Shown: positions 45,275 through 53,397 of the stretch, piece by piece
How positions within the stretch are numbered: the stretch's first letter is position 1
How the letters are laid out: each line of letters opens with the position of its first letter
NCBI RefSeq assembly: GCF_003382275.1
Contig: NZ_QTJX01000001.1
Coordinates: 1,178,001 to 1,242,000, forward strand
DNA length: 64,000 nt
Reading direction: 5' to 3'
DNA from: Flagellimonas nanhaiensis
Lineage (GTDB): Bacteria; Bacteroidota; Bacteroidia; Flavobacteriales; Flavobacteriaceae
Made by a program: the position numbers and the translations under genes
Notes under the pieces: generated by a model
Database searches by the model: none
Told to the model about the DNA's origin: nothing
Seen by the model: only the letters and a program-made list of their open reading frames with translations

Positions 45275-46030
45275 TTATAATCTTACCGGAATTCCTTCCT
45301 TTTTCAATTGTTCTTTAAGATAATTTATTTCTATTTCCTTAAAGTGAAACACGCTGGCCGCCAAAGCAGCATCCGCCTTTCCATCCTTGAACGTGTCGGT
45401 AAAATGCTTCACCTTACCGGCCCCTCCAGAGGCAATTATGGGAATATTGACCAACTCTGACAACTGGGCCAAAGCACTATTGGCAAAGCCATTTTTGGTA
45501 CCATCATGATTCATGGAAGTGAACAATATTTCACCCGCACCCCGCCTTTCTACCTCCAGGGCCCATTCAAACAAATCTATTTCAGTTGGGACCTTTCCAC
45601 CTACCAAATGTACTTTCCAATGACCGTTAACTTGTTTGGCATCTATTGCCACTACAATACACTGGGAACCGAATTTGGCAACAAGCTCGTTGATCAATTC
45701 AGGTCTTTTTACTGCGGATGAGTTAATGGATACTTTATCAGCTCCATTTTTTAATAAAACGGCCACATCTTCCACAGAGGAGATTCCACCGCCAACTGTA
45801 AATGGAATGTTGATATTCTCGGCCACATGATATACCAATTCGGCCAAGGTCTTTCTTTTTTCCTCAGTAGCAGAAATATCCAAAAAGACCAACTCATCTG
45901 CTCCTTCTTTGGCATAAACCGAAGCCAGTTCTACAGGATCACCAGCATCACGAAGATCTACAAAGTTTACACCCTTTACGGTCCTTCCGTCCTTAATATC
46001 TAAACAGGGTATGATTCGTTTTGTAAGCAT
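45275..46030 (-). CDS. hisF: Imidazole glycerol phosphate synthase cyclase subunit
   Basis: A 251-residue TIM barrel that joins PRFAR with ammonia from HisH. Catalytic Asp residues are seen in [10 protein letters not shown] and VVAIDAKQV, and the phosphate-binding [10 protein letters not shown] is present. ATG at 46030 (MLTKRII) is the family start; 12 upstream in-frame codons come from the neighbouring repeat and are not believed. It follows the GIY-YIG gene after the second repeat copy. Confidence 0.97.
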   Translation of the reverse strand: MLTKRIIPCLDIKDGRTVKGVNFVDLRDAGDPVELASVYAKEGADELVFLDISATEEKRKTLAELVYHVAENINIPFTVGGGISSVEDVAVLLKNGADKVSINSSAVKRPELINELVAKFGSQCIVVAIDAKQVNGHWKVHLVGGKVPTEIDLFEWALEVERRGAGEILFTSMNHDGTKNGFANSALAQLSELVNIPIIASGGAGKVKHFTDTFKDGKADAALAASVFHFKEIEINYLKEQLKKEGIPVRL

Positions 46031-46037
46031 AATTTTT

Positions 46038-46116
46038 GTCACTCCGAACTTGTTTCGGAGTCTCATTTGAGTTATTCAATTTTCATAGTGCGACCCTGAA
46101 ACTAGTTCAGGGTGAC
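46038..46116. repeat. Palindromic intergenic repeat, CCCTGAA-TTCAGGG subfamily, between the GIY-YIG gene and hisF
   Basis: Bounded by GTCA and TGAC, it contains two small hairpins: CTCCGAA/TTCGGAG and CCCTGAA/TTCAGGG. It covers the last 10 bases of the GIY-YIG gene and supplies its last three codons and stop (ACG TCA CCC TGA on the minus strand). Closely resembles the copy at 49957-50016. Confidence 0.8.
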
Positions 46117-46397
46117 GTCGAACAATCCAATGTTCTTAGTGTTGGATTTTGCTCTTTGATTAAATTTATTTTCCATTCACGATGCCAATTTTTCAATTGT
46201 TTTTCACGTGCAATTGCTTGTTTGATATCTGAAAACACTTCAAAATAGACCAAATCCTTTAAATTATATTTTTTGGTGAATTTTGCACCGTTACCTTCAT
46301 GATGTTCCACAATTCTTTTTGACAAATCAGACGTGACGCCAATATAAAACGTGGTTCTATATTTGTTGGTCATTATGTAAACAAAACTTTGCTTCAT
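46107..46397 (-). CDS. Small GIY-YIG nuclease-domain protein
   Basis: A 96-residue single-domain protein with VYIMTNKYRTTFYIGVTSDL (the GIY-YIG hallmark), a conserved Arg/Glu region (SKRIVEHHEG) and NLKDLVYFEVFSDIKQAIAREKQLKNW. It is compact and lacks the extra domains of UvrC or homing nucleases. It sits inside the his operon, downstream of the DinB-like gene, and its 3' end runs into a palindromic repeat that provides the final TSP and stop. Role unknown; its position argues for arrival as a passenger. Confidence 0.85.
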   Translation of the reverse strand: MKQSFVYIMTNKYRTTFYIGVTSDLSKRIVEHHEGNGAKFTKKYNLKDLVYFEVFSDIKQAIAREKQLKNWHREWKINLIKEQNPTLRTLDCSTSP

Positions 46398-46428
46398 TTG
46401 TATGCACTCCAAAACAAATTCAGGAGGT

Positions 46429-46944
46429 CTATTTATTTTTAACAGTGAGATCAATCCCATCATAAAAACCTAAATCCGAATTGTTTAATATTTTGGTCCA
46501 AAGGGCAATCTGTCCAGTATGATAAGACAAATGCTCCGTCACATGGATAATGTTTCCAATACCAGAGAATTCAAACCCCTGAACCGACCTTTTACGAAGT
46601 AATTCTTCCAATGGGGTTTCCGTAAATGCCTTTTTTGCTTCTGAAATCGTGTCCCTTAATTTTTGGAGCAGTTCATGTTTACTGTATCCGGAGGTCATGG
46701 AAAATTCCTCATCCCTTTTTCTCTGATCTTCTAAATTTCGAAGGGAAGCAATACCATATTGGGTAATATTTCCGCACAGGTGCAGGATCAAGTTTCCAAT
46801 ACTGTTGGTTGATTTGTTGGGTTTTTGCCAAATTACTTTTTCTGGAAGTTTATCCAGGCATATCTTGATCATCCGAAGGCTTTCATCCATGCGATAGCTT
46901 GCATTCCAAGTCAATTCCTTTAAAAGTTGCTCCTGCTTATCCAT
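46429..46944 (-). CDS. DinB-superfamily (DUF1572-like) metal-binding protein
   Basis: A 171-residue four-helix-bundle protein with candidate metal ligands HLCGN near residue 55 and [12 protein letters not shown] near 135. DinB-like proteins include mycothiol- and bacillithiol-dependent transferases, but most have no known role. It overlaps the end of hisA by 8 bases and is translationally linked with the his operon, although no histidine function is known for it. Confidence 0.82.
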   Translation of the reverse strand: MDKQEQLLKELTWNASYRMDESLRMIKICLDKLPEKVIWQKPNKSTNSIGNLILHLCGNITQYGIASLRNLEDQRKRDEEFSMTSGYSKHELLQKLRDTISEAKKAFTETPLEELLRKRSVQGFEFSGIGNIIHVTEHLSYHTGQIALWTKILNNSDLGFYDGIDLTVKNK

Positions 46945-47716
46945 TTTCCAGCATATAGTTTTCTAGTTGCTTTAAACTGATTCTGTTCTCATAGATGGCC
47001 TTTCCAATGATTACCCCTTCACAACCAATTTCAGCCAATTTTGGAAGCTCATCAAAAGTTGAGATTCCACCACTCGCAATTAGATTAATTCCAATCACTT
47101 GTTTGTCCTCAACTCCACTGCCTGACACCAAGGTTTTCCATGTCATGGTCTTTGAAAGGATTTTTCGGTAAAGCTCAAACGAAGGCCCCTCCAACATTCC
47201 ATCTTTGCTGATATCAGTGCAAATGACATATTTTATTCCTTTTTTCTGATAGGCCTGAACAAATGGAACAAGGTCTTTATCCGATTCTTCCTGCCATCCG
47301 GAAACCGCCACTTTTTCATTGTTGGCATCTGCTCCCAGTATTATTTTTTCAGGGCCGTACGTTTCCAACCACCCTAAAAAGGTTTCTTTGTCCTTCACGG
47401 CAATACTTCCTCCCGTTATTTGTTGTGCACCACTTTCAAAAGCAATATGCAAATCTTCATTGGTTTTCAATCCTCCACCAAAATCAATTTTTAAGTTGGT
47501 TTTGGAAGCTATGTTTTCCAATACTTTATGGTTGACAATGTGTTTGGATTTCGCTCCATCTAAATCCACCAAATGCAAGTATTGGATTCCATGCGCTTCA
47601 AATTCTTTGGCCACCTCTAGGGGGTCTTCATTGTATACTTTCTTGGTACTGTAATCTCCCTTGGAAAGTCTTACACATTTTCCTTCAATAATATCAATAG
47701 CAGGAATCACTCTCAT
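46937..47716 (-). CDS. hisA: Phosphoribosylformimino-5-aminoimidazole carboxamide ribotide isomerase
   Basis: A 259-residue TIM barrel, step 4 of histidine synthesis. Catalytic Asp residues lie in [15 protein letters not shown] and [20 protein letters not shown] and [10 protein letters not shown] form the two phosphate sites. ATG at 47716 fits the family; upstream in-frame codons run into the GNAT gene and are not believed. Confidence 0.96.
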   Translation of the reverse strand: MRVIPAIDIIEGKCVRLSKGDYSTKKVYNEDPLEVAKEFEAHGIQYLHLVDLDGAKSKHIVNHKVLENIASKTNLKIDFGGGLKTNEDLHIAFESGAQQITGGSIAVKDKETFLGWLETYGPEKIILGADANNEKVAVSGWQEESDKDLVPFVQAYQKKGIKYVICTDISKDGMLEGPSFELYRKILSKTMTWKTLVSGSGVEDKQVIGINLIASGGISTFDELPKLAEIGCEGVIIGKAIYENRISLKQLENYMLENG

Positions 47717-47718
47717 GG

Positions 47719-48135
47719 TTACTCGTATTTTGCTTTGTCCAAAGCCATCCACATATCAGAATCGCCAACTCTGTTAAACCCAAAGGGTTTATACAATCCA
47801 TGCGCATCTTTTGTCTTTAGCGCAATGGTATGTACCTCTTTGATTTCAGAGTGGTTTATTATATGTTTTACTAATATTTTCCCAAGACCTTTTCCTTGAT
47901 GAGGTTCAAAGATTATAACATCCATAAGATAGGCAAAGACTACTTTGTCTGTCAACACCCGTGCAAATCCCAGTTGTTCTCCAGTCCTGGAATACATACC
48001 AAAACACATAGAGTTTTCAATGGTCGTTGTGGTCATCTCCTCTGTTCTGTAGCCTCCCCAGTAACTATTCTTGATTTCTTGGTGAATCTTGGGAACATCC
48101 AGTTTGCTTTTATCTGTTGAAATATCAAAATCCAT
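47719..48135 (-). CDS. GNAT-family N-acetyltransferase
   Basis: A 138-residue GNAT domain with the acetyl-CoA loop [16 protein letters not shown] (Q/RxxGxG/A pattern) and C-terminal [12 protein letters not shown]. Substrate unknown. It is between hisH (1 base) and hisA (2 bases), inside the his operon, so it is co-expressed with histidine genes; whether it acts in this pathway is unclear. Confidence 0.88.
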   Translation of the reverse strand: MDFDISTDKSKLDVPKIHQEIKNSYWGGYRTEEMTTTTIENSMCFGMYSRTGEQLGFARVLTDKVVFAYLMDVIIFEPHQGKGLGKILVKHIINHSEIKEVHTIALKTKDAHGLYKPFGFNRVGDSDMWMALDKAKYE

Positions 48136-48136
48136 A

Positions 48137-48721
48137 TCAACAAAGGCTTAAAAAATTCTTTAATATTTCGCTGCCCACATCGCTACTCTTTTCTGGGTGA
48201 AACTGTACCCCATAAAAATTATCTTTTCGCAGTGCTGCACTGTAGCTTACTGCATACTCCGAAATGGCAATGGTTTCTTTCCCCAAAGGAGCATAAAAAC
48301 TGTGCACCAAATAGATGTGGGACCTGTCTGGAATTTTGTTGAACAGCTTGGAACCCAAACCAGAAATTTGATTCCACCCAATTTGAGGCACCTTTTCTGA
48401 TTTTGGGAATTTAACCACGTCCAAATCAAAAATGGCCAAGCCCTTGGTTTTGCCTTCTTCAGAAGAATTGCACATAAGCTGCATTCCCAAACAAATGCCC
48501 AAAACGGGCTGTTTTAAATTGGGAATCAATTGGTCTAACCCCGAAGCTCTCAATTTTTCCATGGCCGAACTTGCCTCTCCCACCCCCGGGAAGATGACCC
48601 TATCCGCATTCTTTATCTCTTCTACATCATGACTCAAGACAGCCTCAAAACCCAACCGCCTTATTGCGAATTTGATACTTTGGATGTTACCGGCCCCGTA
48701 GTCGATTATTACAATATTCAT
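48137..48721 (-). CDS. hisH: Imidazole glycerol phosphate synthase glutamine amidotransferase subunit
   Basis: A 194-residue class I glutaminase with nucleophile VLGICLGMQLM and catalytic His/Glu in FYGVQFHPEKS. It supplies ammonia to HisF. ATG at 48721 (MNIVIIDYGAGNIQS) is the family start. It is the first gene after a palindromic repeat that separates it from hisB. Confidence 0.96.
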   Translation of the reverse strand: MNIVIIDYGAGNIQSIKFAIRRLGFEAVLSHDVEEIKNADRVIFPGVGEASSAMEKLRASGLDQLIPNLKQPVLGICLGMQLMCNSSEEGKTKGLAIFDLDVVKFPKSEKVPQIGWNQISGLGSKLFNKIPDRSHIYLVHSFYAPLGKETIAISEYAVSYSAALRKDNFYGVQFHPEKSSDVGSEILKNFLSLC

Positions 48722-48734
48722 TTTAATTCCATTT

Positions 48735-48798
48735 GTCATTTAGAACGAAGTGAGAAATCTAGATTTCACATGTCTATTTCGACTGCGCTCAATATGAC
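48735..48798. repeat. Palindromic intergenic repeat, GAGCGCAGTCGA subfamily, between hisB and hisH
   Basis: An inverted repeat bounded by GTCA and TGAC. The left arm (GTCATTTAGAACGAAGTGAG) is more diverged; the right arm reads TTTCGACTGCGCTCAATATG followed by AC. It starts 16 bases past the hisB stop. Same subfamily as 45213-45266. Confidence 0.75.
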
Positions 48799-48814
48799 AT
48801 TCATAATGATTTAT

Positions 48815-49948
48815 TTATAACATTCCTTTAGTTGAAGGCAATACCATTTTTTCAGTATCACGCTTAACGGCCATCTTGATTGATTTGGCAAATGCTTTGA
48901 AGATGGCTTCAATTTTATGATGCTCGTTGGTTCCTTCTGCCTTGATGTTCAAGTTAGCCTTAGCTCCGTCTGAAAACGACTTAAAGAAGTGAAGAAACAT
49001 TTCTGTGGGCATATCCCCAACTTTTTCCCTTTTAAAATCGGCATCCCAAACCAACCAGTTCCTTCCACCGAAATCCAACGCAACCTGGGCCAAACAATCA
49101 TCCATGGGCAGACAAAATCCATAGCGTTCAATACCTAATTTGTTGCCCAATGCTTTGGAAAATACCTCACCCAGAGCAATGGCAGTGTCCTCTATGGTAT
49201 GGTGCTCATCAACCTCAAGATCTCCGTCCACCTTAATTTCCAGATCCATTTGACCGTGTCGAGCCAATTGGTCCAGCATATGGTCAAAAAAGGCTAAACC
49301 AGTATTTATGGAACTTTTCCCTGTCCCGTCCAAGTTCAATTTAATCTGAATATCTGTCTCGTTGGTCTTTCGAGAGATTTCCGCAACCCGATTTTCCAAC
49401 TTTAAGAATTCATAAATTTTCTCCCAATCATTGCTTTCCAACGCAATAAAACCATCTAATTCTTCTCTCTTGACAGTGATTTCACCTGTTCCCAAGTGGG
49501 TTTCATCATTGATGAAAATTCCTTTGGAGCCCAAGTTTTTGGCCAATTCCATATCGGTTAATCGGTCACCAATCACAAAGGAGTTTTCCAAATCATATTC
49601 TTCAGAAAAGTAGTTGGTAAGCATACCCGTGCCAGGTTTTCGGGTATCTGCATTATCTTTTGGGAATGTACGATCAATAAAGACCTGATCAAAAGTGATC
49701 CCTTCGTTTTCAAAACTTTTTAGGATGAAGTTATGGACGGGCCAAAACATATCTTCAGGAAAAACCTCGGTACCAAGCCCATCTTGATTGGTGATCATGA
49801 CGAGTTCATAATCCAATTCCTTCGCAATTTTTCCCAAAAAGGTGAATGCCTTGGGATAGAATGATACCTTCTCAAAAGCATCTATCTGTTCATCCGACGT
49901 TTCTTTGATGATGGTTCCATCCCGATCAATAAAAAGTACTTTTTTCAT
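48815..49948 (-). CDS. hisB: Bifunctional histidinol-phosphatase / imidazoleglycerol-phosphate dehydratase
   Basis: A 377-residue fusion. The N-terminal HAD phosphatase starts FIDRDGTII and has [14 protein letters not shown]; the C-terminal dehydratase has the metal-binding pairs [10 protein letters not shown] and [13 protein letters not shown]. It catalyses steps 7 and 9. Flanked on both sides by palindromic repeats. Confidence 0.97.
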   Translation of the reverse strand: MKKVLFIDRDGTIIKETSDEQIDAFEKVSFYPKAFTFLGKIAKELDYELVMITNQDGLGTEVFPEDMFWPVHNFILKSFENEGITFDQVFIDRTFPKDNADTRKPGTGMLTNYFSEEYDLENSFVIGDRLTDMELAKNLGSKGIFINDETHLGTGEITVKREELDGFIALESNDWEKIYEFLKLENRVAEISRKTNETDIQIKLNLDGTGKSSINTGLAFFDHMLDQLARHGQMDLEIKVDGDLEVDEHHTIEDTAIALGEVFSKALGNKLGIERYGFCLPMDDCLAQVALDFGGRNWLVWDADFKREKVGDMPTEMFLHFFKSFSDGAKANLNIKAEGTNEHHKIEAIFKAFAKSIKMAVKRDTEKMVLPSTKGML

Positions 49949-49956
49949 AACTGTTT

Positions 49957-50016
49957 GTCATGCTGAACTTGTTTCAGCATCTTTTTAGTGAGACCCTGAA
50001 ATGTATTCAGGGTGAC
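49957..50016. repeat. Palindromic intergenic repeat, CCCTGAA-TTCAGGG subfamily, between hisC and hisB
   Basis: Contains hairpins ATGCTGAA/TTCAGCAT and CCCTGAA/TTCAGGG, bounded by GTCA and TGAC. It covers the last 10 bases of hisC and supplies its final three codons and stop (ACG TCA CCC TGA on the minus strand). Same subfamily as 46038-46116. Confidence 0.8.
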
Positions 50017-51059
50017 GTAATCTCATTTAAGACTCGAATTAGTTTTTTGTTTTCTTCCGGAGTCCCTACGGTAAATCGTAAGGTATTTGCGCATAAAGGC
50101 TGACTGCTCCTATTTCTAACCACAATACCTTGTTCCAAAAGCTGTTCATAACGCTGGTCGGCACTGTCCACTTGAACCAGAACAAAGTTTGCCTCTGTGG
50201 GATATATTTTGTGAACAAAGTTCATTCCTTGCAAGGCTTGGATCAACAATGCTCTTTCTTGCAATATGTTTTGAACCTCGTTTTGTACCATTTTCTGGTC
50301 TATTCGCTCCAAAGCTCGCTCTTGAGTGAGCTGATTGACATTGTAAGGCGGTTTTATCTTGTTCAACACGGTAATAATCTCTTCTGAAGCGTAACAAATT
50401 CCCAACCTGATTCCAGCCATACCGTATGCTTTGGACAAAGTTTGGGTTACAATCAAGTTTGGGTATTCCTCCAATTTGTTCAACCAGCTTTCTTCGCTTG
50501 AAAAATCAATATAGGCTTCATCAATCACCACTAATCCATTGAAGGATTCCAGTATTTTTTGAATGTTTTGTCTATCAAAAACATTCCCGGTCGGATTATT
50601 GGGAGAGCACACAAAGATGAGTTTGGTTTTTTCATCAATCGTAGCTAAAATTTTGGGTACGTCCAATCCAAATTCCGAAGTCAACAAAACTTCCCGGTTT
50701 TCAATAGCATTGATTCCCGCTAACACCTTGTACATGCCATAGGTAGGCGGTAAGGTGAGGATATTATCCTGATTGGGTTCACAAAAAGCCCTAAAAATGA
50801 GATCCAGTACTTCATCGCTCCCATTTCCCAATAGCATTTTACTTTCCGAAACACCTTTTTGCTTTGCAAGACTGTTTTTTAGACTGCGTTGTTGGGGGTC
50901 GGGATAGCGATTGACCCCATTTTCAAATGGATTTTCATTGGCGTCCAAAAAAATCATCTCCGAACCATCCGAGACATATTCATCCCGCGCCGAGGAATAA
51001 GGTTTCAGCCCTTTTACAGATTCCCTAACAATCGTATTTATTTTGAACACCCTGGTCAT
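50007..51059 (-). CDS. hisC: Histidinol-phosphate aminotransferase
   Basis: A 350-residue PLP aminotransferase with the PLP lysine in TQTLSKAYGMAGIRLG, the SPNNPTGNVF loop and the C-terminal ASIC-like RFTVGTPEENKKLI. It catalyses step 8. The start is a 4-base ATGA overlap with hisD. Its last three residues (TSP) and stop lie in a palindromic repeat. Confidence 0.96.
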   Translation of the reverse strand: MTRVFKINTIVRESVKGLKPYSSARDEYVSDGSEMIFLDANENPFENGVNRYPDPQQRSLKNSLAKQKGVSESKMLLGNGSDEVLDLIFRAFCEPNQDNILTLPPTYGMYKVLAGINAIENREVLLTSEFGLDVPKILATIDEKTKLIFVCSPNNPTGNVFDRQNIQKILESFNGLVVIDEAYIDFSSEESWLNKLEEYPNLIVTQTLSKAYGMAGIRLGICYASEEIITVLNKIKPPYNVNQLTQERALERIDQKMVQNEVQNILQERALLIQALQGMNFVHKIYPTEANFVLVQVDSADQRYEQLLEQGIVVRNRSSQPLCANTLRFTVGTPEENKKLIRVLNEITSP

Positions 51060-52339
51060 TCTTTGCTGTTTAATCTTAGTGTCATGGCATTTTTGTGGGC
51101 CTGTAGTCCTTCGGCTTCAGCCATAATTTCAACGGCCTTTCCTATTCCTTGGATACCTTCTTTGGTTATCTTTTGAAACGTCATGCTCTTCATAAAACTA
51201 TCCAAATTTACGCCACTGTACTGTTTGGCGTAACCATTGGTGGGCAAGGTGTGGTTTGTACCCGAAGCATAATCCCCTGCACTCTCCGGGGTATAATTTC
51301 CGATAAACACGGAACCGGCATTCTCAATATTTTCTAAATAGTATTCTTCGTTGGAAACACAAACAATATAGTGTTCAGGGCCATATTCGTTGATCAAATC
51401 TATCGCCGTTTTATCATCCTCAACCAATATAAGCTTGCTATTATTGATGGATTTTTCAGCGATTTCAGCTCTGGGCAAAACCTTAATCTGTGCTGCGACT
51501 TCTTTCTCCACAGCATTGATCAATGTTTCCGAAGTAGAAACCAAAATTACCTGGCTGTCCACACCATGTTCTGCCTGACTCAGTAAATCCGAAGCCACAA
51601 AAGCAGGATTAGCAGTGTCATCTGCCACTACCAGCAATTCACTGGGCCCTGCGGGCATATCAATGGCCACTCCATATTTGGTGGCCAACTGTTTGGCAAC
51701 TGTTACATATTGATTTCCGGGACCAAAAATCTTATAGACCTTAGGGATGGATTGAGTTCCAAATGTCATTGAAGCTATAGCTTGAATCCCCCCAACCTTA
51801 AAGATTTTAGAAATCCTGCATAGTTTTGCGGTGTACAAAATAGCTGAATTGACTTCCCCTTTTTCATTGGGAGGCGTACACAGAATCACTTCTTTACAGC
51901 CAGCTATTTGGGCTGGAACAGCCAACATTAATATGGTGGAGAATAAAGGCGCAGTGCCTCCAGGAATGTACAACCCCACTTTTTGGATGGGTCTTTTCTC
52001 TTGCCAACATACCACCCCTGGCATGGTCTCTACTTTAACTTTTGATGTTTTTTGAGCGGAGTGGAATTTCTCAATATTGGATTTTGCTATGGCAATGGCT
52101 TCCTTCAATTCAGCTGATACGTATTGCTCAGCTTGATTGATTTCCTCTTCAGAAACCAAAAAGGCATCTAGCTCCGCTCCATCGAATTGTTTGGTGTATT
52201 TCCTGAGTATTGGGTCGCCCTCTGTCTTTACTTCAGTAAAGATGGAATCAACGATTCCTTCAATATCATCTACTGACTGCGTGGGCCTTTCCAAGAGTTT
52301 CTCCCAATCTTCTGGTTTTGGATAATTGACTCGCTGCAT
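51056..52339 (-). CDS. hisD: Histidinol dehydrogenase
   Basis: A 427-residue NAD-dependent zinc enzyme, last two steps of the pathway. Conserved segments include PGGTAPLFSTILMLAVPAQI, QAEHGVDSQ, with the zinc-binding Gln/His, and YTPESAGDYASGTNHTLPT. It starts one base into the hisG stop (TAATG) and overlaps hisC by 4 bases. Confidence 0.97.
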   Translation of the reverse strand: MQRVNYPKPEDWEKLLERPTQSVDDIEGIVDSIFTEVKTEGDPILRKYTKQFDGAELDAFLVSEEEINQAEQYVSAELKEAIAIAKSNIEKFHSAQKTSKVKVETMPGVVCWQEKRPIQKVGLYIPGGTAPLFSTILMLAVPAQIAGCKEVILCTPPNEKGEVNSAILYTAKLCRISKIFKVGGIQAIASMTFGTQSIPKVYKIFGPGNQYVTVAKQLATKYGVAIDMPAGPSELLVVADDTANPAFVASDLLSQAEHGVDSQVILVSTSETLINAVEKEVAAQIKVLPRAEIAEKSINNSKLILVEDDKTAIDLINEYGPEHYIVCVSNEEYYLENIENAGSVFIGNYTPESAGDYASGTNHTLPTNGYAKQYSGVNLDSFMKSMTFQKITKEGIQGIGKAVEIMAEAEGLQAHKNAMTLRLNSKE

Positions 52340-53196
52340 TACAACACCATTTTTTCAATTGGACATACCAATATGCCTTCGGCCCCGGCAGCTTTTAACT
52401 TATCAATGACCTCCCAAAAGGAGTTACTTTTAATTACCGAATGCACAGAACTCCATCCTTCTTCTGCTAGAGGCAGTACCGTGGGGCTTCGCATTCCCGG
52501 TAAAATGGAAATAATATCCTCTAATTTATTGTTGGGAGCATTCAACAGCACATATTTGCTCTGTCTTCCTTCAAGAACAGACTGTATCCTGAACTGTATC
52601 CGCTTTAGGATTTCTTTTCCTTCCTCTGATATTTTTGGAGAAACGGCCAATACTGCCTCACTTTTTAAAATGACTTCAACCTCTTGCAGGTTATTTTTAA
52701 AGAGTGTGCTACCGCTCGAGACTATATCGCAAATACCATCTGCCAAACCTATGTTGGGAGCGATTTCTACTGATCCATTGATGATATGCAACTCCGCTTT
52801 AACTCCGTTAGCTTCTAAATAGTTCTTTACCGTGTTGGGGTATGAAGTGGCTATTCTCTTTCCCTCAAAATCCTTGAGGGAACTATATGCCATAGTTTTA
52901 GGCACTGCTAAGGAAACCCGGCATTTAGAAAAGTTCAATTTTTCGACAATGGAGATTTGATGGCCTTTTTCAATCAAAACATTTTCTCCAATAATAGCAA
53001 TATCCACTACCCCATCTTTTAAGTATTGGGGGATATCCCCATTTCTCAGATAAAAGACTTCCAAAGGAAAGTTTCTTGCCGTAGCCTTCAGCTGGTCCTT
53101 ACCATTGTCAATTGAAATTCCGCAGTCCTTTAAAATTTTCAGGGAGTCTTCGTTCAATCTTCCACTTTTCTGAACTGCAATCCTAATTTTTGTCAT
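52339..53196 (-). CDS. hisG: ATP phosphoribosyltransferase (long form)
   Basis: A 285-residue long-form HisG: catalytic domain (IRIAVQKSGRLNEDSLKIL, DVDIAIIGENVL-like VVDIAIIGENVL, SSGSTLFKNNL) plus a C-terminal ACT-like regulatory domain (residues 210-285) for histidine feedback. It does not need a HisZ partner. First structural gene of the his operon, about 40 bases after a terminator hairpin that is part of the leader region. Confidence 0.96.
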   Translation of the reverse strand: MTKIRIAVQKSGRLNEDSLKILKDCGISIDNGKDQLKATARNFPLEVFYLRNGDIPQYLKDGVVDIAIIGENVLIEKGHQISIVEKLNFSKCRVSLAVPKTMAYSSLKDFEGKRIATSYPNTVKNYLEANGVKAELHIINGSVEIAPNIGLADGICDIVSSGSTLFKNNLQEVEVILKSEAVLAVSPKISEEGKEILKRIQFRIQSVLEGRQSKYVLLNAPNNKLEDIISILPGMRSPTVLPLAEEGWSSVHSVIKSNSFWEVIDKLKAAGAEGILVCPIEKMVL

Positions 53197-53235
53197 GTTG
53201 TTATCAAGTTTTGTCTGAAAATCAAACTGGCATCA

Positions 53236-53268
53236 AAAACAAAACCCGTTTGATTTCTCAAACGGGTT
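53236..53268 (-). terminator. his operon attenuator terminator hairpin
   Basis: On the minus strand an 11-bp stem (AACCCGTTTGA with TCAAACGGGTT, 53243-53268) closed by a GAAA tetraloop and followed by TTGTTTTTG. It lies between the His-rich leader peptide and hisG. It could also end transcripts of the prohibitin-like gene upstream, but its pairing with the leader marks it as an attenuator. Confidence 0.8.
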
Positions 53269-53312
53269 AAAATATATTTTACAAACAACAATACATTTCT
53301 ATCTCGCTTGAG
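53257..53312 (-). promoter_or_regulatory. Antiterminator pairing of the his leader
   Basis: Within the leader codons, minus-strand CUCAAGCG (53305-53312) can pair with CGUUUGAG (53257-53264), which is part of the terminator 5' arm and loop: 8 bp with one G-U. The first strand lies 13 bases beyond the last His codon and ends 3 bases before the leader stop, so a ribosome stalled at His codons leaves it free and one that reaches the stop covers it. Confidence 0.65.
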
Positions 53313-53352
53313 GGCAAGTATAAAAATGATGATGCGTGTTCTTATTTCTCAT
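53299..53352 (-). CDS. his operon leader peptide, 17 residues
   Basis: An ATG-to-TAG frame encoding MRNKNTHHHFYTCPQAR, with three consecutive CAT His codons (53326-53334) directly upstream of the hisG terminator. This is the layout of classical histidine attenuation: scarce charged tRNA-His stalls the ribosome on these codons. The peptide has no other expected role. Found by eye; the frame is too short for a standard gene finder. Confidence 0.8.
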   Translation of the reverse strand: MRNKNTHHHFYTCPQAR

Positions 53353-53359
53353 TATGGTT

Positions 53360-53367
53360 CAAATGTA
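53360..53367 (-). promoter_or_regulatory. Candidate -7 box of the his operon
   Basis: Minus-strand TACATTTG matches TAnnTTTG exactly, with a TTG of a T-rich TTTTTTG 16 bases upstream (about one base short of usual spacing). It lies only 7 bases before the leader ATG, so the leader mRNA would be almost leaderless unless transcription starts further upstream. Confidence 0.45.
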
Positions 53368-53397
53368 GAATATATTTTTATATCAAAAAAGTCTTAT

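Noticed and set aside
53243..53268. The hairpin only as the terminator of the prohibitin-like gene
   Set aside because: It lies over 100 bases past that gene's stop, after a His-rich leader frame whose codons can pair with its 5' arm, so an attenuator explains it better.
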